Shown: positions 1 to 8,500 of the stretch, piece after piece
How the letters are laid out: each line of letters starts with the position of its first letter
Position numbering within the stretch: the first letter of the stretch is position 1
From: an uncultured Clostridia bacterium
GTDB taxonomy: Bacteria > Bacillota > Clostridia > TANB77 > CAG-508
Length of the DNA: 39,988 bases
Direction of reading: 5' to 3'
NCBI GenBank assembly: GCA_944391795.1
Contig: CALXUW010000082.1
Coordinates: forward strand, 1 to 39,988
Notes under the pieces: model-generated
What the model saw: only the letters and a program-made list of their open reading frames with translations
The model's database searches: none
What the model was told of the DNA's origin: nothing
Program-made: the position numbers and the translations under genes

Positions 1-215
1 AAATTATAGAAGCGGAAGTACCAGATAAAGCAATACTAAATATGCTAATCGATAAAATTTATATTTATCACGACAAATCTGTAAAATTTGAATTAAAAAT
101 AGATGTTGATAAGCTAATATAATAAAAAATTAATATAATAACAAATGCAAAAAAGAATTGTGTTTTGGCAATTATCTTTTGCACAAAAAGTGGTTCAACT
201 GTGTGAGCATAATCA
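1..215 (+). mobile_element. Right end of a serine-recombinase element inserted in a peptidase M15 gene
   Basis: The window opens inside the last codons of what looks like a large serine recombinase, followed by about 90 bp of AT-rich non-coding DNA and then, without any start codon, by an M15 peptidase reading frame that begins inside its conserved SxHxxGxAxD motif. This is the arrangement seen at the right end of the PBP-interrupting element at 12326-12399. The two right ends share the sequence GCATAAT just before a CA dinucleotide (214-215 here, 12398-12399 there), so I place the crossover at CA 214-215. The left end lies outside the window. The element assignment is inference from this parallel. 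Confidence 0.6.
3..122 (+). CDS. C-terminal end of a large serine recombinase (partial)
   Basis: Only the last 39 residues are present, running off the window start and ending with TAA at 120-122. The pattern LIDKIYIYHDKSVKFELKID is the terminal beta-strand region usual in large serine recombinases, where a hydrophobic/basic strand pair follows the coiled-coil. It resembles in position and style the C-terminus of the second recombinase at 10826-12325. With no catalytic domain in view, the family call rests on this short tail and on the position next to a probable attachment site. Confidence 0.5.
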   Translation: MIEAEVPDKAILNMLIDKIYIYHDKSVKFELKIDVDKLI

Positions 216-639
216 CAACATTATGCAGGAGTAGCATTTGATGTAGGCCAAACATTATCATCAAGAGAACGAACAAGATTATGGAATAGTGCTAATAATT
301 CAGGAGTTTGGTATTATGTTGAGCCTCTTTCACTAACTCCTACGTGGGTACATTTCGACAAAAGATTTCGGCAAACCAGCTTGTGCTACAGGAGGTTACC
401 CACAGTTAAAAAGAGGAAGCTTAAGTAATTATGTATTAATTGCACAAGACGATTTAAACACATTAGGTTATAGAACCAACGGACTAGATGGAATATTTGG
501 TTCAGCCACAAGAGAAGCAGTAATTAGTTACCAAAGATCAAGAGGGCTAGCAGCAGATGGAATAGTAGGATGCAACACATGGAGATCACTTCAAGAAGAT
601 GTAGTAGGAACAGGTGCAACAAGTACAACAATAAACTAA
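214..639 (+). CDS. Peptidase M15 (VanY/D,D-carboxypeptidase-like) with peptidoglycan-binding domain, 5'-truncated
   Basis: The frame starts directly at SQHYAGVAFDVGQ, the zinc-ligand SxHxxGxAxD motif of M15/VanY-type D,D-peptidases, which cleave the terminal D-Ala or cross-bridge of peptidoglycan outside the cell. The downstream WVHFDKRFGKPACATGGYP contains the second metal-site region (W-V-H). A peptidoglycan-binding type 1 domain follows (about 90 residues: L-NTLGYRTNGLDGIFG, then AVISYQRSRGLAADGIVG). The N-terminal part and start codon are missing because a recombinase element ends at 214-215; an in-frame TAA lies at 210-212. The frame also needs a +1 skip at CGG 369-371 to pass from the M15 domain into the binding domain. 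In this state the gene is probably silent. Confidence 0.75.
369..371 (+). other. +1 frameshift site at CGG (M15 peptidase)
   Basis: TTT-CGG-C: reading GGC after skipping the C gives HFDKRF-G-KPACATGGYP and an open frame to the stop at 637. The zero frame loses the peptidoglycan-binding domain. Confidence 0.8.
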
Positions 640-644
640 AAAAT

Positions 645-673
645 AAAAAATCCTAATAAAGTTAGGATTTTTT
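645..673. terminator. Bidirectional terminator between the M15 gene and the XRE regulator
   Basis: AAAAAATCCTAA (645-656) pairs with TTAGGATTTTTT (662-673). A-run and T-run on the two sides let it serve both convergent genes. Confidence 0.8.
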
Positions 674-1052
674 ATTTAGCTTCTTTACTATTGTTAGGCA
701 TATTTTGAAATTTCACTAAATCGCTTACTAAGAAATTAATTACATTTTTATTATTATCATTTAATTTTAAATAATTTTCTAAAAATTTATCGTCTATCAT
801 TTTATTAGGTATAGGATTATCATTTTTTATTAAATCATCAAAAAGAAAATCAGAATTGATATTTAAAGTCTTACAAATACTAATAATTGTACTAGCACTT
901 CCAAAAGCAATACCACGTTCTAATTGACTAATATATCTTGGAGAAAGAGACAATTTTTCTGCTAGTTGTTCTTGAGTGTATTCTGATTTAGCTCTTGCTA
1001 ATTTAATCTTTTTACCTATACTTTTTCTTAGATTTCGTTCGTGAGTATTCAT
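672..1052 (-). CDS. XRE-family transcriptional regulator (HTH_3)
   Basis: A 126-residue protein with an N-terminal Cro/CI-type helix-turn-helix (about residues 12-68): KIKLARAKSEYTQEQLAEKL, SPRYISQLERG and ISICKTLNINSDFLF match the classic five-helix pattern of single-domain DNA-binding repressors. The remaining 55 residues are hydrophilic and not recognised. The start ATG (1052-1050) is preceded by a strong AAGGAGG. The gene stands alone, convergent with the broken M15 gene and divergent from mraZ, sharing the intergenic 1053-1336. Target genes are unknown; self-regulation is common in this family. No sign of damage. Confidence 0.85.
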   Translation of the reverse strand: MNTHERNLRKSIGKKIKLARAKSEYTQEQLAEKLSLSPRYISQLERGIAFGSASTIISICKTLNINSDFLFDDLIKNDNPIPNKMIDDKFLENYLKLNDNNKNVINFLVSDLVKFQNMPNNSKEAK

Positions 1053-1247
1053 TCAATTCCTCCTTATATATTGATATAAAAAGTATAGCAACTATATAAC
1101 AAAAATAAAATGAACTACTAATATGAAATTACTTATTATGTGACACTGACAATATCATAAAAGTTAATGTAAAAGTTAAGCCATTTTTTAAAAAAGTTAA
1201 AATTAAATAAAATATTAATAAAAAAATAAAAAAATTCAAAAAAACAC

Positions 1248-1276
1248 TTGCAAAAAACAAAAAGTTATATTAAAAT
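1248..1276 (+). promoter_or_regulatory. mraZ promoter
   Basis: TTGCAA (1248-1253), a 17-bp spacer and TAAAAT (1271-1276) form a SigA-type promoter just before the MraZ repeats. Confidence 0.65.
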
Positions 1277-1283
1277 TTAATTG

Positions 1284-1320
1284 AAGTGGAGAAAAGTGGT
1301 ACAAAGTGGTAGAAAGTGAA
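1284..1320 (+). promoter_or_regulatory. MraZ operator: four 10-bp-spaced AAGTG repeats
   Basis: AAGTGGA (1284), AAAGTGGT (1293), AAAGTGGT (1303) and AAAGTGAA (1313) recur with about a 10-bp period between the promoter and the mraZ start. MraZ is known to bind tandem GTGG-type repeats upstream of its own operon in several bacteria, so this is very probably the autorepression site of the division cluster. Confidence 0.85.
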
Positions 1321-1336
1321 AAGGGGTGAAATTTAA

Positions 1337-1762
1337 TTGCTAATAGGTGAATACGAGCATTCTCTAGATGCAAAAGGAAGATTAATAATGCCTGCAAAGC
1401 TAAGACAAGACATGGGAGAGAAGTTCATCGTAACAAAAGGGTTAGATGGATGTTTATTTGCTTTTTCACAAAACGAGTGGTTAAATTTCGAAACAAAACT
1501 TAAATCATTACCGCTATCAGATAAAAATGCAAGAAACTTTGTAAGATTTTTCTTATCAGGAGCAACAGAATGTGAAATAGATAAACAAGGAAGATTTTTA
1601 ATACCAAACAATTTAAGAATAGCTGCATCATTAGACAAAGAAGCAGTAATTATTGGTGTTGGAACTAGACTAGAAATATGGAACAAAGAAATTTGGCAAA
1701 AATGTGATGAAAACATTTCAGCAGACGAAATTGCCAAAAATTTAACAATGCTTGGTATATAA
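1337..1762 (+). CDS. mraZ: Division/cell wall cluster transcriptional repressor MraZ
   Basis: A 141-residue protein with two MraZ/SpoVT-AbrB-like domains, each with the DxxGR signature: [22 protein letters not shown] near the start and [16 protein letters not shown] around residue 80. MraZ forms a ring-shaped oligomer that binds GTGG-type repeats upstream of its own gene and controls the mra/dcw cluster. The start is TTG at 1337 with AGGGGTG about 9 bases upstream, because the conserved M-L/F-I/M-G-EY opening begins there. It is the first gene of the cluster, followed by rsmH after an unusually long A-rich gap. Family length is normal and both domains are complete. Confidence 0.93.
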   Translation: MLIGEYEHSLDAKGRLIMPAKLRQDMGEKFIVTKGLDGCLFAFSQNEWLNFETKLKSLPLSDKNARNFVRFFLSGATECEIDKQGRFLIPNNLRIAASLDKEAVIIGVGTRLEIWNKEIWQKCDENISADEIAKNLTMLGI

Positions 1763-2089
1763 CTTTTAAAAAAGTTTATATAAATTTACAAAAGAAAAAG
1801 GTACAAAAGAAACTAAAATACAAAAGAAAAAAATACAAAAGCTTTTAAACACACAAAAGATAAATTCTAAAAAAAGGTTTCAAAAGAAATAATTAAAATA
1901 CCTAAAAAGAAAAAGCAAAGAAAAAATACAAAAGCTTTTAAATAAAAAACTAAAGAAGATTTTACTTAAGAAAATAAAAAAAAATCAAAAGAAAAGAATA
2001 CTTAAATTTTTTAATAAATAACAGCTGGTAATTTTCTTTAATTACCAGCTGAATTTAAATTAGTAGAGCAAATATTAGAGGTGCATAAA
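1763..2089 (+). repeat. A-rich, purine-biased spacer between mraZ and rsmH with direct repeats and a hairpin
   Basis: This 327-bp gap holds no credible gene. It is almost entirely A with scattered G on the + strand, built of recurring ACAAAAGA-like words. The 18-bp string AATACAAAAGCTTTTAAA occurs twice, near 1832 and near 1925. It ends with a perfect 12-bp hairpin, CAGCTGGTAATT (2022-2033) with AATTACCAGCTG (2040-2051), which has no U-run and so is a doubtful terminator; it may shield or stabilise the rsmH mRNA start. Confidence 0.6.
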
Positions 2090-3021
2090 TTGGATTTTAA
2101 GCATATACCAGTAATGTTAAAAGAATGTATAGAAGGGTTAAATATAAAACCTGATGGCATATATGTAGACCGGAACTATTCGGAGGAGCCGGACACAGCA
2201 AAGAAATTGTAAAAAAAATATCAAAAAAAGGTCTATTAATAGGAATAGATAGAGACTTTGAAGCCCTAAAAGCAGCAAAAGAAAACTTAAAACAATATGA
2301 AAATGTAAAACTTATTCACGGAAATCATGATGATATAAGAAAAATATTAAACGAACTTGAAATAGAAGCAGTAGATGGAATTCTTTTAGATTTAGGAGTA
2401 TCTTCATATCAACTAGATGAAAGAAACAGAGGTTTTAGCTACTTAGGAGAAAATGAACTAGATATGAGGATGGATAGAACCCAAGAATTAACAGCAAAAT
2501 ACATAATAAATAATTATAAAGAAGAAGAACTTGCCAAAATAATATATGAATATGGAGAAGAAAGATTTTCAAGACAAATAGCAAGAAAAATATGTGAGCA
2601 AAGAAAACAAAAACAAATAGAAACAACAAAACAACTAGTAGAAATAATAGAAAGTTCAATACCTAAATCAAAACAAAATGATGGACATCCTGCTAAAAGA
2701 ACATTTCAAGCAATTAGAATAGAAGTAAACAATGAAATAGAACCATTATTTAATACTGTAATGCAAAGTATAGAAAGTTTAAAACCAGGTGGTAGGTTAT
2801 GCATAATAACCTTTCACTCATTAGAAGATAGAGCAGTAAAAAAAGCATTTATAGAAGCAAAAGGACATTGCACTTGTCCAAAAGATTTACCATATTGTGT
2901 ATGTAATGCAAAATCTTTAGGAAAGATAATAACAAAAAAACCAATAAGTGCAAACCAAGAAGAACAAGAAAAAAACCCAAGAAGTAAAAGTGCAAAACTT
3001 AGAATTTTTGAAAAATTATAG
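2090..3021 (+). CDS. rsmH: 16S rRNA (cytosine1402-N4)-methyltransferase RsmH, with two +1 shifts
   Basis: RsmH (MraW) uses SAM to methylate N4 of C1402 in the 16S rRNA decoding site. The start TTG (2090) follows AGAGGTG and opens with DFKHIPVMLKE, the family N-terminus. Reading +1 at the two CGG codons gives YVDGTIGGAGHS, the SAM-binding motif I, then GIDRDFEAL and LDLGVSSYQLDE. Further conserved blocks are RGFSY, DMRMDR, IRIEVNNE and GGRLCIITFHSLEDRAVK, all in the frame ending at 3021. A Cys-rich loop (HCTCPKDLPYCVCNA) near the C-terminus is usual in Bacillota. Total about 309 residues, normal for the family. Without shifting, translation would leave the SAM site and make no enzyme. FtsL follows 17 bases later. 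Confidence 0.93.
2171..2173 (+). other. +1 frameshift site at CGG (rsmH, first)
   Basis: GAC-CGG-A: skipping C gives YVD-G-TI, the first glycine of SAM motif I. Confidence 0.88.
2181..2183 (+). other. +1 frameshift site at CGG (rsmH, second)
   Basis: ATT-CGG-A, exactly 10 nt after the first site: skipping C gives TI-G-GAGHS. Only three codons are read between the two shifts. Confidence 0.88.
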
Positions 3022-3038
3022 TAAAGGAGGGAAAACTT

Positions 3039-3542
3039 GTGGCAAGAACAAGGTATGAATATACTACATCACCAAGAAAATTAGAACCTGACATAAAAGA
3101 AAAAAGACATAGCCAAAAAAGAAAGCTAAAAGTAGTAGAAGATTTACCAAGACAAGATATCAAACTATCAAAAGAACAAAAAACGAAACAAGTAAAAGTT
3201 ACTTTTGTTATTGCAGGTATTTTTATGTTGTTACTAACCATAAGTTATAGAACCTCACAAATAAATGAAAAATTCAGTCAAATACAAACATTAAAAACTG
3301 AGTTAGCATCTCTTCAAAAAGAGAACGAACAATTAGAAGTAAGTATAGAAAACGGATTAAATTTAAATAACATAGAAAAAGAAGCAAAAGAAAAATTAGG
3401 AATGCAAAAATTAACAAATAAGCAAACCGTATATGTACAACTACCAAAAAAAGACTATGTAGAACCAGCTTCAGAAGAAGTTGTAATAGAAAAAGAAAAA
3501 AATTGGTTTGAACAATTAATTGATAAGATATTTAATAGATAA
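3039..3542 (+). CDS. ftsL: FtsL-like cell division protein
   Basis: A 167-residue bitopic protein. A basic cytoplasmic N-terminus of about 60 residues precedes one membrane helix (VTFVIAGIFMLLLTISY, about residues 54-70), then a coiled coil with heptads (QINEKFSQIQTLKTELASLQKENEQLEV) and a short acidic tail. This is the FtsL/DivIC layout; FtsL bridges FtsB/DivIC to the FtsW-PBP septal synthase. The call leans on position: immediately after rsmH and before the class B PBP, exactly where ftsL sits in mra clusters. The start GTG 3039 has an AAAGGAGG 8 bases upstream. Sequence conservation of FtsL is weak, so the name is by layout and synteny. Confidence 0.82.
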   Translation: MARTRYEYTTSPRKLEPDIKEKRHSQKRKLKVVEDLPRQDIKLSKEQKTKQVKVTFVIAGIFMLLLTISYRTSQINEKFSQIQTLKTELASLQKENEQLEVSIENGLNLNNIEKEAKEKLGMQKLTNKQTVYVQLPKKDYVEPASEEVVIEKEKNWFEQLIDKIFNR

Positions 3543-3551
3543 GAATAAAAT

Positions 3552-3587
3552 AAAACACCCTTAATAAATATTATTAAGAGGTGTTTT
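3552..3587 (+). promoter_or_regulatory. Hairpin containing the PBP ribosome-binding site
   Basis: AAAACACCCTTAATAA (3552-3567) pairs with TTATTAAG-A-GGTGTTTT (3571-3587) with one bulged A. The right arm holds the Shine-Dalgarno AAGAGGTG of the PBP gene (ATG 3591), so the fold would hide the site and resembles a terminator. It may attenuate or gate PBP synthesis relative to ftsL. Confidence 0.6.
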
Positions 3588-3590
3588 ATT

Positions 3591-5316
3591 ATGAGAATAA
3601 CAAAACTTTCAAGTAAAAAAAAGATGAGAACAACACTTTTTATAACTTTTATAATAATTATATGTTTAATTTGTAGAATTGGATATATTCAATTAATTCA
3701 AGGAAAAGAACTATCTAATTTGGCATATGAACAACAAACATTAGATAGAAGCATAAATCCCAAAAGAGGTACAATTTATGATACTACAAAAAATAACATA
3801 TTAGCAGTAAGTAGTACTGTAGAAACAGTTACAGTAAACCCAGGAAATATTGCAAAAGAGGACAAAGAAAAAGTAGCAAAAGCATTATCAGATATATTTG
3901 AATTAGATTATGAAAAAACTCTAAAAAAAGTAACAAAAATTAGTTCAATTGAAACCATAGTAAAGAAAGTAGAAAAAGAAAAAACAGATAAACTACGCTT
4001 ATGGATGAAAGAAAACAATATAAATTCAGGAATAAACATAGATGAAGACACAAAAAGATATTACCCATACAATAATTTAGCATCACAAATTATAGGCTTT
4101 TGTGGTAGTGATAACCAAGGATTAGATGGAATAGAAGCAAAATATGATGAAGAATTAAAAGGAAAAAAAGGAGCAATACAAAGACATACTGACGCAAAAG
4201 GAAAAGAAATAGGAACTGAAGGCGAAAACTACATATCAGCAATAGATGGAAATGACCTGGTTTTAACTATAGACCTAAACATTCAATCTATAGCAGAAAA
4301 ATACTTAGAAGAAGCATGTATCGATAATAAATGTACAGATGGTGGAAATATAGTAATAATGAACCCAAAAAATGGGGATATCCTAGCAATGGCAACATAC
4401 CCATCATATAACTTGAATGAACCTTATGAAGCATATACAGAAGAATTAAAAGGAATATGGGGAACAATTAGCCAAGAAGAAAAAACAAAAAATTTACAAG
4501 CAGTATGGAGAAATAAAGCAATTGCCGATACATATGAGCCAGGATCAGTATTTAAATTAATAACAGCATCAGCAGCAATAGAAGAAGGATTAGTCACAGA
4601 TATAGACAAAGAAGGACAATTTACATGTACAGGAGGAATAGAAGTTTCCGGAGTAAGAATAAAATGTTGGAGATATTATAGACCACATGGAAGCGAGAGT
4701 TTAAGGCAAGGATTAATGAATTCTTGTAATCCAGTATTTATAGGATTAGGCCAAAGTTTAGGAGTAACTAAATATTATGAATATCTAGAAAAATTTAAGC
4801 TACTACAAAAAACAGGTATCGATTTACCAGGAGAAGCAGGAAGTATATTCCTAGCCAAAGAAAAGGCAGGACCAGTAGAGCTTGCAACAATAAGTTTTGG
4901 CCAAAGATTTGAAATAACACCTATTCAGTTAGTTACAGCAGTATCTTCTATTGCAAATGGTGGAACAAGTGTAACACCAAGAGTAGTAAGACAAATAATA
5001 GATAGCAAGACAAAAGAAATTAAAGATATAGAAGTAAAAACAAATGGAACAGTAATTTCTAAAGAAACTTCTCAAAAAGTATTAAGTATGATGGAATCTG
5101 TTGTATCAGAAGGAACTGGTAAAAATGCAAAAGTTGCAGGATATAGAATTGGTGGTAAAACAGGAACATCAGAAGATGGAGTAAATACAAATAAATATGT
5201 TACATCTTTTTTACGGAGTTGCACCAATAGATGATCCACAATTAGTTTTGTTAGTTACTCTATATAATCCAACAGGAGAAGGAGGACATCATCTATGGGC
5301 TATCTTATGGAAGTAA
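3591..5316 (+). CDS. Class B penicillin-binding protein (SpoVD/PBP2B type), N-terminal part, split by an insertion
   Basis: A peptidoglycan D,D-transpeptidase, the partner of an FtsW-type polymerase. It has a short cytoplasmic N-terminus, one membrane helix (about residues 13-33), the PBP dimerisation domain with PKRGTIYD, and a transpeptidase domain with the three catalytic motifs: SVFK (Ser319, Lys322), SCN (378-380) and KTG (523-525). A +1 shift at CGG 5214 is needed to reach FLGVAPIDDPQLVLLVTLYNPTGEGGH. There an inserted element begins; the unexcised gene reads eight foreign residues and stops at 5314-5316. Lost are the last strand and helix of the transpeptidase fold and the PASTA domain, found at 12400-12694. 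Joined, the protein would be about 664 residues, close to SpoVD. Its mra-cluster position fits SpoVD or the division PBP2B. Confidence 0.92.
5214..5216 (+). other. +1 frameshift site at CGG (PBP)
   Basis: TTA-CGG-A: skipping C gives TSFL-G-VAPIDDPQ, a conserved class B PBP segment after KTG. The zero frame ends within seven codons. Confidence 0.88.
5290..5291 (+). other. Left attachment core (attL) of the PBP element
   Basis: GGACAT-CA-TCTATGG: host PBP sequence to the left, element sequence to the right. Confidence 0.82.
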
Positions 5317-5441
5317 AAAAAGTAAGTATGTTTTAAAATTGCTAAGAATAAGGGATTTTAGCTAAAAAAGTATATATTTTTTTAATGCAATGTTATCATC
5401 AATACTAAAATAAATGTTTATAAAATATGATTAAAAAAATA

Positions 5442-5470
5442 TTGTTAAAAATAATAAAATATTGTATAAT
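5442..5470 (+). promoter_or_regulatory. Promoter of the pectate lyase gene
   Basis: TTGTTA (5442-5447), 17-bp spacer, TATAAT (5465-5470); an AAGGAGAGG ribosome site follows at about 5509. Confidence 0.7.
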
Positions 5471-5520
5471 AAAAAAGATGGATAAAAATATTATTATATA
5501 AAATACTAAGGAGAGGAAAT

Positions 5521-8500
5521 ATGGTAAAAAATATTTTAAAAAACAAAAGCAAATTAATTATAAGTCTAGTAATTATAATTATATTGATATTAATAGTAAT
5601 ATTATCAAATTATTTAAAAGTTAATACTAAAATTACAATATTAGATGGTGACATTTTAAATGCAAATAATTCTAATGTAATACAAAAAACAGTAGAAAGT
5701 GGATTAGAGTCAGCATATATTGAATGGGAAAATGTTGATGAGGCAACAGGATATAATGTATATATACATAATGAAGCAGACCAATCAAACAATTATGAAC
5801 AATTAGATAATGAATTAATTAGAAAATATAAGGATGGGACAAGTGTTTATTGGAGAGCAGACGCTGTTGGACTAAAAGAAGGAAAGTATAAATTTAAAAT
5901 TGTACCAATAGTCAATGATAAAGAAGATATAAGTAAACAATTCGAATCTGAAACTATAACAGTAGAAGCATACGATAGAAGTGGATTTGCATGGGTTAAT
6001 GGAGAAACAACAGGTGCATACAATATGGATGGTACTTTAAAAGAAAATGCAAATGTCATATATATAACAGAAGAAACAAAAAATACAGTTTCTTTAGAAG
6101 TTCAAACAAGTTCAAGTGGCAAAAAGGAAACAGCACAAGGGTTACAAAATATTTTAGATTTATATAAAAAAGGATATGAATCAAAACCACTTGATATAAG
6201 ATTTATAGGAAAAGTAACAGATCCAGTTTTATTAGATGGTGGAGACATTGTTATTAGTGGAAGTGGTTCAGATAAAAGAATAAATTGTGGAATAACACTC
6301 GAAGGAATTGGCGAAGATGCTACATTATATGGTTATGGCATCAGAATAAAAAATGCAACAAATGTAGAAGTTAGAAATATAGCTGTAATGCTAACAGATA
6401 GTGATGAAGGAGACAGTATTGGTCTTCAACAAGAAAATGACCATATATGGGTACATAATTGCGATTTGTTTTATGGAGAACCAGGAAGCGATTCAGATCA
6501 AGAAAAAGGTGATGGAGCTCTAGATTGTAAAAAATCAACATATATAACATTTTCATATAATCATTTTTTTGATACAGGAAAAAGTAATCTTTTAGGATTA
6601 AGTGAAAATACAACTGATGGATTATATATAACATATCATCATAATTGGTATGATCATTCAGACTCAAGACACCCAAGAATTAGATTTTATTCTGCACATG
6701 TATATAATAACTATTATGATGGAAATTCAAAATTTGGTGTGGGAGCATGCTTAGGTTCATCTGTTTTAGTTGAAGGAAACTATTTTAGAAATTGTAAAAA
6801 ACCAATGATGATATCTATGCAAGGTTCTGATACAAGTGGAACATTTTCTAAAGAAGATGGAGGTATGATAAAAGCATATAACAATTATATGATTGGACAA
6901 GATTCATATATACCATATTCACTAGATAATAAAAATTTTGATGCATATGAAGTATCAAGTATAGATGAAAAAGTACCAGATTCAGTAACTTCATTACAGG
7001 GTGGGAATAAATACAATAATTTTGATACTTCAAGTATAATGTATGAATATAAAGTTGATTCCCCAGAAGAGGCAAAAGAGAAAGTTGAAAAATATGCTGG
7101 ACGTTTGAATGGTGGAGATTTTAAATGGGAATTTGACGATTCTAAAGATGATGAATCAGATAAGTTAAACCAAGAATTAAAAGATGCTTTAGAAAATTAT
7201 GAATCAAATTTAATATCTGTAGGTGGAAATTCTATTGATATGCCAGGAAATCAAGATCCAAAACCAGAAGAAATAAAAGTAGAAAGCGTGACATTAAATT
7301 CACAAAATGAAGAACTAAAAATAGGAGAAACAGTAACACTAGTTGCAACAATAAATCCAAGTAACGCAAGTAATAAAAATGTAAGTTGGAGTTCAGACAA
7401 TACAGATGTAGCAACAGTAAATAGCGGAGTAGTAACAGCGGTAGGAGAGGGAACAGCAAATATAACTGTAACAACACAAGATGGAAATAAAACAGCAATA
7501 TGCAAAATTACTGTAATACCAAAAGAAAATCCGGAACCAGAACCAGATCCAGATCCAGAGCCAGAAGAAATAAAAGTAGAAAGTGTAACATTAAATTCAC
7601 AAAACGAAGAATTAGAAATAGGAGAAACAGTAACATTAGTTGCAACGATAAATCCAAGTAACGCAAGTAATAAAAATATAAGTTGGAGTTCAGACAATAC
7701 AGATGTAGCAACAGTAAATAATGGAGTAGTAACAGCGGTAGGAGAGGGAACAGCAAATATAACTGTAACAACACAAGATGGAAATAAAACAGCAATATGC
7801 AAAATTACTGTAATACCAAAAGAAAATCCAGAACCGGAACCAGATCCAGATCCAGAACCGGAACCAGATCCAGAGCCAGAAGAAATAAAAGTAGAAAGCG
7901 TGACATTAAGTTCACAAAATGAAGAACTAAAAATAGGAGAAACAGTAACACTGGTTGCAACAATAAATCCAAGTAACGCAAGTAATAAAAATGTAAGTTG
8001 GACTTCAGACAATACAGATGTAGCAACAGTAAATAATGGAGTAGTAACAGCAGTAGGAGAAGGAACAGCTAATATAACTGTAATAACACAAGATGGAGAA
8101 TATACGGCAGTATGCAAAATTACAGTAACTAAAGAAGTAGAAGAAATAACGTCTATAATTTCTTATGACAATACGCAATTAACTAATAAAGACGTTACAG
8201 CAACAATTACATTCAATAAAAATGATGTGACTATAACCAATAATCAAGGAAGTAATCAATATGTCTTTGATAAAAATGGAACATTTACATTTGAATATGT
8301 TGATTCAGAAGGAAATACAGGAACAAATACAGCAAAAGTAAGTTGGATAGATAAAGAAGCACCTAAAATAGAGCTAGAATATGAAAAGATAAATAATGCA
8401 GAGGCAGTTCAAGTAACGATAAAAGCAAATGAAGAGTTACTAGAATTGAAAGAATGGACATTATCAGAAGATAGATTAACATTAAGAAAGATATTTTATG

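Noticed and set aside
5292..5441. Possible gene at the left end of the PBP element
   Set aside because: No frame with a ribosome site; only AT-rich non-coding DNA before the pectate lyase promoter.
7251..8117. A 288-codon open frame opposite the pectate lyase gene
   Set aside because: It is the mirror of the BIG2/Pro-Glu repeat region (runs of Ser-Gly), with no ribosome site; long antisense frames arise from the repeated codons.
7267..8135. Tandem repeats considered as a CRISPR or other repeat array
   Set aside because: The repeats are 297-315 bp, in frame and encode BIG2 domains.
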